NCBI RefSeq assembly: GCF_001613085.1
Contig: NZ_BDBR01000024.1
Location: forward strand, 1-64,000
Direction: 5' to 3'
Origin: Nocardia salmonicida NBRC 13393
Lineage (GTDB): Bacteria > Actinomycetota > Actinomycetes > Mycobacteriales > Mycobacteriaceae
DNA length: 64,000 nt
Positions within the stretch are counted from its first letter, which is position 1. Each line of letters starts with the position of its first letter. The notes below the pieces were generated by a model that made no database searches, was not told the DNA's origin, and saw nothing but the letters and a program-made list of their open reading frames with translations. A program made the position numbers and the translations under genes. Of the stretch, positions 8,040-16,388 are shown piece by piece.

Positions 8040-8939
8040 TCAGCTCTTGACGCCGCCCGCGGTGAGACCGGAGATGATGCGACGCTGGAAAATCAGCACC
8101 ATGATCACCAGCGGCACGGTGACGATCACGCCCGCCGCCATGATGGCCGCGTACGGCTGCACCAGCGGGTCGTTGCCCGAGAAGCTCGCGATCGCGACCG
8201 TCACCGGTTTGGTGTCGTCGCCCGACAGCAACCTGGCCAGCAGGTACTCGTTGATCGAGGCGATGAAGGCCAGGATCGCGGTGGTGAACACCGCGGGCGC
8301 GGCCAGCGGCAGCATGATCAACCGGAAGGCCTGGAACTTGCTCGCGCCGTCGATGCGCGCGGCCTCTTCGAGCTCCCACGGCAGTTCGGCGAAGAACGAG
8401 GCCAGGATGTAGACCGTCATCGGCAGCACGAACGAGATGTTCGGGATGATCATCGCCTGGTACTGGCCGATCCAGCCGATATCGGTGAACAGCTGGAACA
8501 GCGGCGTCACCAGCACGACGGCCGGGAACATCGACGCCGACAGGATCAGCCCCGAGACCAGGTACTTGCCCGCGAAGGCCATCCGCGCCAGCGCGTAGGC
8601 CGCGAGGACACCGAGGATCAGCGCCACGGCGGTGGTCGCCGATCCGATGATCACGCTGTTGAGCAGTGCCTTGCCGAAGTTGTTGCCGCGGCTGGTGTCG
8701 AAGGCGTTGCGGAAGTTCTCCAGCGTCACGTGGGTCGGCCACGGGGTGCTGTCGAAGGTGTGGGCCGGGTCGCGGAACGCCACCACGGCCATCCAGTAGA
8801 ACGGGCCGAGGCCCCACACCAGCACGATGGCGACACCGAGGTAGAGCCGCACCGTGCCGATCCGCTTGCGCCACGACACCGGCTGCACCGGCAGTGTCTT
8901 CGACTCGACGGCAGGTTCTTTCATCGTCGAAATGCTCAT
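8040..8939 (-). CDS. ABC sugar importer, inner-membrane permease (SugB-like)
   Basis: A 299-residue binding-protein-dependent permease with six predicted membrane segments. It carries the EAA loop ELEEAARIDGASKFQAFRLI near residue 200, which docks the ATPase. It is the last gene of a three-gene operon with the lipoprotein and the other permease; ATG 8939 overlaps the upstream stop as TGATG. By analogy with LpqY-SugA-SugB-SugC of mycobacteria it would import a disaccharide such as trehalose, but substrate specificity cannot be read from the sequence. The ATPase is not in this operon; the best candidate is at 16389-17468. Confidence 0.85.
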   Translation of the reverse strand: MSISTMKEPAVESKTLPVQPVSWRKRIGTVRLYLGVAIVLVWGLGPFYWMAVVAFRDPAHTFDSTPWPTHVTLENFRNAFDTSRGNNFGKALLNSVIIGSATTAVALILGVLAAYALARMAFAGKYLVSGLILSASMFPAVVLVTPLFQLFTDIGWIGQYQAMIIPNISFVLPMTVYILASFFAELPWELEEAARIDGASKFQAFRLIMLPLAAPAVFTTAILAFIASINEYLLARLLSGDDTKPVTVAIASFSGNDPLVQPYAAIMAAGVIVTVPLVIMVLIFQRRIISGLTAGGVKS

Positions 8940-9916
8940 CAGTTCGCCTTCCGCTGATCTTCTTGCGTGCGAACAGCGTTGGCGCCCAGCACCTTCACCA
9001 GGATGAACGCGATCGCGAAGACGAGCAGGAAGGTGATCACCGACAGTGCCGCGGCGCTGTTGGGACCTTGGCGCACCTGCTCGACCACCAGGATCGACAG
9101 CGTGTTCGTCGACGGGTTGCCCAGCGTCATGATCGCGGGCAGGTCGTAGATGCGCAGCGTGTCCATGGTGCGGAACAGGACCGCGACCAGCAGTGCGGGC
9201 TTGAGCAGCGGCAACGTGATGTGGAGGAACCGCTGCCAGGCGGTCGCGCCGTCGACTTTGGCTGCCTCGTACACGTCGGCCGGAATCACTTGCAGCCCAG
9301 CCAGAATCAACAAGGCCATGAACGGCGTCGTCTTCCACACATCGGCCGCGATCACCGCGAACCGCGAGGCCCACATGTCCGAGGTCCACAGGATGTGCGT
9401 GCCGAGCACCCGGTTCACCACGCCGTCGTACTGGAACATGAACTCCCACAACCGCGCTGTGACCGCGGTGGGAATCGCCCACGGGATCAGCACGGCGGCG
9501 CGCAACAGCGCCCGACCGCGGAAGGTCTTGCCCATCACCATGGCCATGCCGAGCCCGAGCAGGGCCTCGATCGACACCATCACCACGGTGAAGAACAGGG
9601 TGATCCCGACCGCCGACCAGAACTGCGAGCCGAGGGTGCCGGTGGGGCACGACACCGTGCCGCTCAGCGACCCACACTGCTGCAGCAGCCAGTGCGTGTA
9701 GTTGCTGAATCCGGCGCTGCCGCCCTCGACGAACATCCCGGTGGCCGGGTCGATGCCGGAGTCCTTCGAGAAGGACATCCAGATCGCCTCGACCACCGGA
9801 TATCCGATGACCACGGCCAGTGCGACGAGCACGGGCGCGACGAACAGCCACGCCTTGCCGGATTGTCGCAGTTCCAGCGCTAGCCCGCGCTGCTTGGCTC
9901 CCGAAGGATCCGACAC
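8939..9916 (-). CDS. ABC sugar importer, inner-membrane permease (SugA-like)
   Basis: A 325-residue permease of the MalF/SugA type: a hydrophobic N-terminus (WLFVAPVLVALAVVIGYP), a large periplasmic loop with two Cys residues (residues about 70-100), and an EAA loop (PADVYEAAKVDGATAWQRF) near residue 215. It is translationally coupled to the following permease and lies 45 bases after the solute-binding lipoprotein gene. Confidence 0.85.
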   Translation of the reverse strand: MSDPSGAKQRGLALELRQSGKAWLFVAPVLVALAVVIGYPVVEAIWMSFSKDSGIDPATGMFVEGGSAGFSNYTHWLLQQCGSLSGTVSCPTGTLGSQFWSAVGITLFFTVVMVSIEALLGLGMAMVMGKTFRGRALLRAAVLIPWAIPTAVTARLWEFMFQYDGVVNRVLGTHILWTSDMWASRFAVIAADVWKTTPFMALLILAGLQVIPADVYEAAKVDGATAWQRFLHITLPLLKPALLVAVLFRTMDTLRIYDLPAIMTLGNPSTNTLSILVVEQVRQGPNSAAALSVITFLLVFAIAFILVKVLGANAVRTQEDQRKAN

Positions 9917-9961
9917 CGTTACTACTCTCCTACGGTCTGGTCGGGTCCGCTGCGCGTACCG

Positions 9962-11239
9962 CTACGAACCGGCGGTCTCGATGCCCTTTTGCATGCCGGC
10001 GACTGCGTCGTCGACGGACTTCGTGCCGTTGAGGGCAGCATAGGCGTTGTCCTGGATAGCCTTCGACACCGCGGGATAGAACGGGGTCACCGGACGCGGC
10101 ACGGCGCTGGCGATGGATTCCTTCAGCGTGGGCAGGTACGGCATCTTCGCGATCAGGGCCGGGTCGTCGTAGAGCGAGGAGCGCACCGAGGGCAGCGAGC
10201 CCGAGGCGATGATCTGCTGCGCCTCTTCGCTGATCAGGTAGCGAACGAAATCGGCGGCAGTGGCCTTGTTCTTGGAGAACGCGCTGATCGCGGCGTTGTA
10301 GCCACCGAGGGTGGAGGCGCCGACGCCTTTGTCGCCCGGCAGCGGGGCGACGCCGAACTTGTCCTTCACCGCGGAGCCCTCGGCGGATGCCTGGGCGAAC
10401 AGGTAGGGCCAGTTGCGCAGGAACAGCAGCTTGCCCGACTCGAACGCGCTGGCGCTCTCGCCTTCCTTGAAGGTGATGGCTTCCTTGGGGATGTCACCGT
10501 TCTTGTAGGCGTCGACGAGGACCTTCAGGCCCGCCTTGGACTCCGGGCTGTTCACGGTGGGGGTCTTGCCGTCGGCACCGACGAAGCTGCCGCCGAAGGC
10601 GTTGATGACCTCGGAGGTGTTCACGGTCAGGCCCTCGTAGGGGGCGAGCTGACCGGCGTAGCAACCGATGTTGTTGTCCCGAGCCACCTGGCACTGACCG
10701 AGCATCTCGCCCCAAGTCTTCGGCGGGTTGGGCACCAGGTCCTTGCGGTAGTACAGCAGGCCGCCGTTGGTGTTCTTCGGTGCCGCGTACAGCTTGCCGT
10801 TGTAGGTGGCGCTGGCCACGGTCGGCGCGAGCAGCGGCGCGGTGTCGATCGCGAAGCTGTCCTCGAGCGGCTGGATCCAGCCCTTGGCCGCGAACTCGGC
10901 GGTGTTCGGCACGTCGAGGGCGACCACGTCGTAGCCGTCCTGCTTGGCGCGGAAGTGCTCGGCGAGGTCGTCGTGCTGCTGGGTGCCGTCGGCGGACTGC
11001 TCCTTGAACGTCACCTGCTCGTTCGGGTGCGCGGCGTTCCAGCGGTCGATGAGCTGTTTGACCACACCGGTCTCGGTGGTGTCCTTGCCTTCGACGTAGG
11101 TGATCGGGCCGCGGCCCGTCAGGTTCTGGTCGAGTGCGTTGCCACCGCTGTCACTGGAGCAACCACTGGCGAACGTTGCGGTGAGCAATGCGATCGAGGC
11201 AGCAGCCATCGTCGCTCTGGGGACAAACTTCAAGGCCAT
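9962..11239 (-). CDS. Sugar-binding lipoprotein of the ABC importer (LpqY-like)
   Basis: A 425-residue extracellular solute-binding protein (family 1). The N-terminus is a lipoprotein signal (MALKFVPRATMAAASIALL, lipobox ASGC, Cys near residue 27). The mature part includes VVALDVPNTAEFAAKGWIQP, which matches the corresponding LpqY segment as I recall it, and later VGASTLGGYNAAISAFS. ATG 11239 is preceded by GGAG at 8 bases; the 17 residues upstream in the open frame are not needed. It delivers substrate to the two permeases downstream. Confidence 0.87.
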   Translation of the reverse strand: MALKFVPRATMAAASIALLTATFASGCSSDSGGNALDQNLTGRGPITYVEGKDTTETGVVKQLIDRWNAAHPNEQVTFKEQSADGTQQHDDLAEHFRAKQDGYDVVALDVPNTAEFAAKGWIQPLEDSFAIDTAPLLAPTVASATYNGKLYAAPKNTNGGLLYYRKDLVPNPPKTWGEMLGQCQVARDNNIGCYAGQLAPYEGLTVNTSEVINAFGGSFVGADGKTPTVNSPESKAGLKVLVDAYKNGDIPKEAITFKEGESASAFESGKLLFLRNWPYLFAQASAEGSAVKDKFGVAPLPGDKGVGASTLGGYNAAISAFSKNKATAADFVRYLISEEAQQIIASGSLPSVRSSLYDDPALIAKMPYLPTLKESIASAVPRPVTPFYPAVSKAIQDNAYAALNGTKSVDDAVAGMQKGIETAGS

Positions 11240-11403
11240 CGCAGACACTCCAGGGTCAAGACGTGAGCAGCAGCACACCGTGCGGTGCAACAGGCAACAT
11301 ACATGGTGAGAGGTCCCCGCGTCCGATCGTCCTGGTCTTGGGCTTACTTCCCGGTCAGTTCGCTTACGATTCGCTGTCGGTGCCGTGCCCTACCCTCGAC
11401 ACT

Positions 11404-12237
11404 GTGACCAGTCCACCGCCGTCGACGCCCGATCGGATGCTCACCCGCATCGGTGGTTTGCTGCGTAAAGCCGAGTCCACCGACAATGCTCACGAGGCCG
11501 AAGCCTTCCTCGCCGCGGCACAACGGCTGGCGACGAAATCTTCGATCGATCTGGCCGTGGCGCGCTCGCATGTGGCCTCGCGTGAGCGCAGGTCGGTCCC
11601 TGTTCAGCGGATTGTTCCGATCGGCGAACCGGGCCGAAAGGGCCTGCGCACCTACGTTCAGCTGTTCGTCGCGATCGCGGGCGCCAACGACGTTCGCTGC
11701 GATGTCGCCCGTACCTCCGCCCAGGTCTACGCCTACGGCTTCGCCGCCGACATCGATACCTGCGAAGCGCTCTACGCGAGCCTGCTCATCCAGATGGTCC
11801 GGGCGTCGGACCACTACATCAAATCCGGCTCCTACCGCGAGGCGACGGTCAGCAAGATCGTCACCGAGAAGCGCCTCGGTCGTACCGTGCGCCGCAAGGT
11901 GGAGGTCCCGGTGGCAGGCGTCACCGCCCGCCTGAACTTCCAGATGGCCTTCGCCGCCCGGATCGGCGCCCGCCTGGCCGAGGTGAAAGCCGAGGTCGTC
12001 GCCGAGGAATCGGTCGTCGAATCGACGGGAACCGCCCTGGCCTTGCGCGACAAAGAGGTCGCGCTCACCGATTTCTACACAGCCACCTCCGAGGCTCGCG
12101 GAACCTGGCGAGGCCCGCAAACCTCCACCGGTCACTCCGCGGCGGCGCGGCGGGCAGGCGACCGAGCGGGCCGTACCGCCCGCCTCGGCACCGCACCGGA
12201 ACTCCCTGCCGCACGCGGGAAGCTGTCGGGTCGATGA
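11404..12237 (+). CDS. DUF2786 domain protein
   Basis: A 277-residue protein with the DUF2786 signature near the N-terminus (MLTRIGGLLRKAESTDNAHEAEAFLAAAQRLA), followed by an alpha/beta domain with TYVQLFVAIAGANDVRC and a long helical, Arg/Ala-rich C-terminus. DUF2786 proteins are common in actinobacteria and phages and have no established role. The GTG at 11404 lies about 8 bases after TACCCT, which could be a -10 for a leaderless transcript; ATG 11437 is the alternative. The stop is 3 bases from the next gene, so they form an operon. Confidence 0.75.
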   Translation: MTSPPPSTPDRMLTRIGGLLRKAESTDNAHEAEAFLAAAQRLATKSSIDLAVARSHVASRERRSVPVQRIVPIGEPGRKGLRTYVQLFVAIAGANDVRCDVARTSAQVYAYGFAADIDTCEALYASLLIQMVRASDHYIKSGSYREATVSKIVTEKRLGRTVRRKVEVPVAGVTARLNFQMAFAARIGARLAEVKAEVVAEESVVESTGTALALRDKEVALTDFYTATSEARGTWRGPQTSTGHSAAARRAGDRAGRTARLGTAPELPAARGKLSGR

Positions 12238-12240
12238 GCT

Positions 12241-12771
12241 GTGTCGCCGGGTAGTTCTGAACGGCCGCGGCGTGACAGTCAGCGCGCCAAGGTCTACGAC
12301 GGTGAGCAGTTGGTGCGTGGGGTGTTCGATCGTGCCGACGAGTTCGGGCATCGGACGGTCGATGTCTACGGCTCGCAACTGACCTTGCCGGTGGAGCGGC
12401 GCTTCGCCTCTGTGGAGTCGGTGCAGAGTTATGCCGACAAGGTGCTGGCGCTGAATTGGGTTCGCGCGAAATGGGAGCGGGCCGCGGTATCGATCAGGGT
12501 CCGCGCCCGTGGTGGTGCCGCGGCCGCGCACTACGAGCCGGAGACCGCCGTCCTCGCCGTCCCGCTGCACACCGGTTCCACCGCATGGGCGCTTCGCGAA
12601 TTGGTGGTCCTGCACGAACTCGCCCACCACCTGTCGCCCGATTCGGCGGCAGCACCGCACGGGCCCGAATTCTGTAGCCGCTATGTCGAATTGGTCGACG
12701 GTGTGATCGGCCCGGAGGCCGCCTTGCTGATTCGAACTACGTTGACCGGGTGCGGTGTTCGTTTCGGCTAG
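12241..12771 (+). CDS. TIGR04338-type zinc metallohydrolase
   Basis: A 176-residue protein with a zinc-metallopeptidase motif LHELAHHLSP near residue 125 and a distal HGPEFCSRYVEL that could supply the third ligand. This layout fits the small actinobacterial metallohydrolase family TIGR04338, often found beside a DUF2786 gene as here. It starts with GTG 3 bases after the DUF2786 stop. The last four bases overlap the end of the convergent menC gene. The substrate is unknown. Confidence 0.8.
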   Translation: MSPGSSERPRRDSQRAKVYDGEQLVRGVFDRADEFGHRTVDVYGSQLTLPVERRFASVESVQSYADKVLALNWVRAKWERAAVSIRVRARGGAAAAHYEPETAVLAVPLHTGSTAWALRELVVLHELAHHLSPDSAAAPHGPEFCSRYVELVDGVIGPEAALLIRTTLTGCGVRFG

Positions 12772-13733
12772 CCGCGCTCGAGCAGTGCGCTGACTCGCTC
12801 GTAGCGCCGCAACCACCAGTCGACCCGCTCGGGATCGGGGTGTCGGTACTTGTCCAGCAATGCGAGGTCGGGCTCCGGCGGCGAAGTCGGGACCGGCAAC
12901 CAGCCGTCGACCGGCAGCAACGACTCCGCGACGAGATCACCTTCGAACAGTGCGAGCGTGCCAAGACCACAGGCGAATTCGAGCTCGGGCAGCGCGCCCG
13001 CCAGCGCCAGCTGCGCCGCCAAGCCGACGCTGGTCTCGAGCGCCGACGAGACCACAGTCGGCAGCCCGGCCGCCCCGGCGACCGCCAACGCTCGTCGTAC
13101 CCCGCCCAACGGCGTGCACTTGAGCACCGCCACATCAGCGGCCCCCGCCACCGCCACCCGCATCGGATCCTCGGCCCGCCGAATCGACTCGTCTGCCGCG
13201 ATCGGCACCGAAACGCGGCGGCGTACCTCGGCCAATTCCGCGACGGTCCGGCACGGCTGTTCTACGTATTCCAAACCCCCGGCGGCCTTATCGATCTCCT
13301 CGATATGCCGAACAGCGGTCTCCACGTCCCACACCGCGTTCGCGTCGACCCGCACAGCCCCGGATTCCCCGATCGCCTCCCGCACCGCCGCCACCCGAGC
13401 CACATCCTCGGCCAGCGAGTCGGGGTGATCCGCCACCTTCACTTTCGCGGTCGCACAACCGGATTCCCGAACGATCCGGCCAGCTCGCTCGGCATCCACC
13501 GCGGGCACAGTGCAATTCACGGGAATGTGATCGCGCACCGGCGCCGGCCACCCCACTGTCACCTGCTCGACAGCGGTAGCCAACCACCCAGCCGCTTCGC
13601 GATCGTCATACTCGGGAAACGCGCAGAATTCCCCCCAGCCCAACTCCCCGCGAATCAACATCCCCTCGCGCACGGTGATCCCCCGAAACCGTGTCCGCAA
13701 CGGAATCGCATAGACAAAGAGGTCGGCGCTCAC
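12768..13733 (-). CDS. menC: o-Succinylbenzoate synthase (menaquinone biosynthesis)
   Basis: A 321-residue enolase-superfamily enzyme that dehydrates SHCHC to o-succinylbenzoate in menaquinone synthesis. Seen: an N-terminal capping domain (GLGWGEFCAFPEYDD-like), then the barrel with TAKVKVAD (catalytic Lys pair), VDANAVWD, YVEQPCR and PIAADES (metal ligands Asp/Glu/Asp), and VLKCTPLGG (second Lys). The GTG at 13733 gives the expected length (mycobacterial MenC is about 326). No other men genes are adjacent. Confidence 0.92.
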   Translation of the reverse strand: MSADLFVYAIPLRTRFRGITVREGMLIRGELGWGEFCAFPEYDDREAAGWLATAVEQVTVGWPAPVRDHIPVNCTVPAVDAERAGRIVRESGCATAKVKVADHPDSLAEDVARVAAVREAIGESGAVRVDANAVWDVETAVRHIEEIDKAAGGLEYVEQPCRTVAELAEVRRRVSVPIAADESIRRAEDPMRVAVAGAADVAVLKCTPLGGVRRALAVAGAAGLPTVVSSALETSVGLAAQLALAGALPELEFACGLGTLALFEGDLVAESLLPVDGWLPVPTSPPEPDLALLDKYRHPDPERVDWWLRRYERVSALLERG

Positions 13734-13777
13734 CGGACCGATCGTAGAGGTTGCGGCCCGGCCCGAGGCTCGAGCCG

Positions 13778-13808
13778 GACGGCGGCGCTCGCGGTGAGCG
13801 CCGCCGTC
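13778..13808 (-). terminator. 13-bp GC-rich hairpin after the thiolase gene
   Basis: GACGGCGGCGCTC and GAGCGCCGCCGTC pair perfectly around a 5-base loop. It starts 6 bases past the thiolase stop and ends before the menC start, so it probably separates the two transcripts. No T-tract. Confidence 0.65.
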
Positions 13809-13813
13809 GCGCG

Positions 13814-14983
13814 TCACAGCCGTTCGATGATGGTGGCGTTGGCCAGGCCACCCGCTTCGCACATGGTCTGCAAACCGTAGCGCGCCCCACGCTGCTGCAT
13901 CGCGTGCACCAGCGTGGTCATCAACCGCGCCCCGGACGCGCCGAGCGGATGCCCGAGCGCGATCGCCCCACCGTTGACGTTGACCCGGCTCATATCCACA
14001 CCGGTCTCCTTCGCCCATGCCAGCACAACCGGCGAAAACGCCTCGTTGATCTCGAACAGGTCGATGTCGGCGATCTCCAGACCCGCCCGTCGCAGCACCT
14101 TCTCGGTGGCCGGGATGACCGCGGTGAGCATCAGCAACGGGTCGTCGCCCGCGACGGAGAAGCTGTGGAGCCGGGCCAACGGCCGCAGCCCGAGTTGCTC
14201 GGCGCGTTCGCCGGACATGATCAGCACCGCGGAACTTCCGTCGCTGACCTGGCTGGCCGAGGCGGCGGTGATCTCCCAGCCGATCTGCGGGAACCGCGCC
14301 GCCATCGCGGGGTCGTAATAGGCGGGCTTCAGTTTCGCGAGGGTGTCGATGGTGCTGCCGACCCTGATTCCCTCGTCGGTGTTCAATCCGTTGATCGGCG
14401 CGAGTTCATCGGCGAAGAGTCCGTCTTTGGTTGCCCGAGCGGCCTTTTCATGACTGCCGAGGGCGAATTCGTCGAGCTGGGTTCGCGTCAGGCCCCACTT
14501 CGCGGCGATGAGCTCGGCGCTGATTCCCTGCGGGACGAGATCGTCGGGATAGCGCTGCGCGAAGGCGATGCCGGACAGATCGGTGGCACCGAGCACGCTG
14601 GCGCCCATGGGAACTCGTCCCATCGATTCCACGCCCGCTGCCACGACGATGTCATAGGCCCCTGCGATCACCCCCTGCGCCGCGAAGTGGATCGCCTGCT
14701 GGCTGCTGCCGCACTGCCGGTCCACCGTCGTGGCGGGCACAGATTCCGGATACCCGGCGGCCAGTGCGGCCCGCCGGGTCATGTTCGCCCCTTGTTCGCC
14801 GACCTGGGTGACGATGCCGCCGATCACATCGTCGATCAGCACCGGATCGATCCCGCTGCGCTCGACCACCGCGCGCAGGCTGTGCGCCAGCAGATCAACC
14901 GGATGAACGTCGTGAAGTGCGCCGTTCGGCTTACCCCGCCCGATCGGGGTGCGTACCGCTTCGACGATGACCGCGTCTCGCAT
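13814..14983 (-). CDS. Acetyl-CoA acetyltransferase / 3-ketoacyl-CoA thiolase (steroid-type FadA family)
   Basis: A 389-residue thiolase. Seen: nucleophilic Cys near residue 90 in DRQCGSSQQ, ESMGRVPMG, the NEAFSP motif with catalytic Asn/Glu, GHPLGASGAR with the catalytic His, and the C-terminal acid/base Cys in MCEAGGLANA. Sequence style is closest to actinobacterial FadA5/FadA6-like thiolases of lipid and sterol degradation, but the substrate chain cannot be read here. It is divergent from an HxlR regulator, with an inverted repeat between them, so that regulator probably controls it. Confidence 0.9.
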   Translation of the reverse strand: MRDAVIVEAVRTPIGRGKPNGALHDVHPVDLLAHSLRAVVERSGIDPVLIDDVIGGIVTQVGEQGANMTRRAALAAGYPESVPATTVDRQCGSSQQAIHFAAQGVIAGAYDIVVAAGVESMGRVPMGASVLGATDLSGIAFAQRYPDDLVPQGISAELIAAKWGLTRTQLDEFALGSHEKAARATKDGLFADELAPINGLNTDEGIRVGSTIDTLAKLKPAYYDPAMAARFPQIGWEITAASASQVSDGSSAVLIMSGERAEQLGLRPLARLHSFSVAGDDPLLMLTAVIPATEKVLRRAGLEIADIDLFEINEAFSPVVLAWAKETGVDMSRVNVNGGAIALGHPLGASGARLMTTLVHAMQQRGARYGLQTMCEAGGLANATIIERL

Positions 14984-15002
14984 GGGAGTCCTCTTTCGAC
15001 AA

Positions 15003-15030
15003 CGCTGGCTCTATCTAACAATAGCCAGCG
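15003..15030. promoter_or_regulatory. Inverted repeat between thiolase and HxlR gene
   Basis: CGCTGGCT and AGCCAGCG form a perfect 8-bp inverted repeat with a 12-base AT-rich spacer. It is placed 20 bases upstream of the thiolase ATG and about 50 upstream of the HxlR start. A likely operator for the divergent regulator. Confidence 0.5.
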
Positions 15031-15066
15031 TAGCTGCTAACTATCATCGACTCAAGTCAGATTCGC

Positions 15067-15072
15067 TATGAT
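15067..15072 (+). promoter_or_regulatory. -10 element (TATGAT) giving a leaderless HxlR transcript
   Basis: TATGAT ends 7 bases before ATG 15080, the spacing expected when the transcript begins at the A of the start codon. No good -35 was found. Confidence 0.45.
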
Positions 15073-15079
15073 GTCCCTC

Positions 15080-15598
15080 ATGGCAGCCGTGATGGAAGGA
15101 CCCCTGGCCGATCTCAGCAAATGGGAAACGGCAGGCTGTTCCATCGCCAGGGCCATGGACCTCATCGGCACCCGCTCCGCGATGCTCATCCTGCGCGAGG
15201 CCTACTACGGCACCCGCCGCTTCGACGGCTTCGCCCGCCGCGTCGGCATCACCGACGCCGCCGCTGCGGGCCAACTCCGCAAACTCACCGCCGCCGGCCT
15301 CCTGGAAAAACGCCCCTACCAGGAAGAAGGCAAGCGGACCCGGCACGAGTACGTCCTCACCCAGATGGGCCGAGACCTACTCCCCGCGGTAGTGGCCCTC
15401 TGGCAGTGGGGCGACGCCTACCTCCAGCCCGGCCCCGCGCCCTTGCTTCGGGTGGACACCGAGACCGGCGAGCCGGTCCGCGTCGACCTCCGCACCCCCG
15501 ACGGCACCGAGATCCCCCTCGAGCGCCTGGCTGTCCGGGTCAATGAGGACTATCTCCGAGACCGCGCCGAGCGCCGGAAGAAGAAGTCGGACGACTAG
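15080..15598 (+). CDS. HxlR family winged-helix transcriptional regulator
   Basis: A 172-residue regulator: AGCSIARAMDLIGTRSAMLIL (HxlR start with the conserved Cys), YGTRRFDGFARRVGI, and the wing region LRKLTAAGLLEKRPYQ, ending with a C-terminal extension of about 60 residues. ATG 15080 fits a leaderless start; upstream ATGs at 15068 and 15071 lie inside the -10 box, and ATG 15092 is another option. It is divergent from the thiolase and convergent with the oxidoreductase at 15595, overlapping its stop by 4 bases. Confidence 0.85.
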   Translation: MAAVMEGPLADLSKWETAGCSIARAMDLIGTRSAMLILREAYYGTRRFDGFARRVGITDAAAAGQLRKLTAAGLLEKRPYQEEGKRTRHEYVLTQMGRDLLPAVVALWQWGDAYLQPGPAPLLRVDTETGEPVRVDLRTPDGTEIPLERLAVRVNEDYLRDRAERRKKKSDD

Positions 15599-16242
15599 GC
15601 GCTGAACACGCCGATGGTCACGTCCTCGGTGCCGAGGGCTTGGAACAGGCTGACCCACAGCAGGACGACCGGTTCGGTGCTGCGAGCGGTGTTCAGGGCG
15701 CCGAGGTCGACCAGCTGCTCGTCGGCCCAGCCGAAGGAGTTCAGCAACTGCGCCACCTCCTTCTTGGCGTCGGTGTCGTCGCCGCTGAGGAAGATATTGT
15801 GCTGTCCGGGAATTCGGGTCGGGTCGACCATCACCTGATTGTTGGTGGTGTTGAGCGTCTTCACCACGCGGGTTGTGGGGAAGGCCTGCTGGATTTCCTC
15901 GGCGACGCTGCCCGCTTCGGGGACAACGAGTTTCGGCGGGAAGCCCTGCGAGAAGTCGAGTGCGTTGGAGACGTCGACAATGATCTTGCCCGCGAGGTTG
16001 TCCGTGCCTGCCGCGGTGAGGGCGGCCACCGAGACCGTGCCCGACGTGGCGTTCACGATCAGCTCGGCAGCGCCCGCCGCATCGGCGAAAGTGCCGTGTG
16101 TTCCCCCGGTTTCGGCGGCCCAGGCTGCCGCGTCGGCATTGTCGGCGGTTCGCGACCCCATCGTCACCGTGTGCCCGACCTCGATGAGCTTGCTCGCCAG
16201 CCGTCGACCCACCTGGCCGGTGCCGAGTACTGCTATGCGCAT
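15595..16242 (-). CDS. NADPH-dependent F420 reductase-like oxidoreductase
   Basis: A 215-residue Rossmann-fold protein: GTGQVGRRLASKLIEVGH at the N-terminus, GSRTADNADA (Ser-Arg pair favouring NADPH), VNATSG and VVKTLNTTNNQVM, as in the F420-dependent NADP oxidoreductase (Fno)/ProC-like family. Many members annotated this way do not use F420; which cofactor pair is used here is not resolved. Its stop overlaps the end of the HxlR gene. Confidence 0.8.
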   Translation of the reverse strand: MRIAVLGTGQVGRRLASKLIEVGHTVTMGSRTADNADAAAWAAETGGTHGTFADAAGAAELIVNATSGTVSVAALTAAGTDNLAGKIIVDVSNALDFSQGFPPKLVVPEAGSVAEEIQQAFPTTRVVKTLNTTNNQVMVDPTRIPGQHNIFLSGDDTDAKKEVAQLLNSFGWADEQLVDLGALNTARSTEPVVLLWVSLFQALGTEDVTIGVFSA

Positions 16243-16388
16243 GTCACTACCTCATGTCGACAGATCTGCCCGGCGATCACCGGCGGTGAGCATCAGCATA
16301 GGCCGGACCAGGCATCGAGCCGAGCGTCTACGCGCACAGCGCAATCGGGCGCGGGCGACTCGATCGACGAGCCGCCCGCGCATCCGAA

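Noticed and set aside
7710..8957. A long plus-strand frame opposite the sugar permease
   Set aside because: Arg/His-rich shadow translation antisense to a clear permease and to the PBP start.
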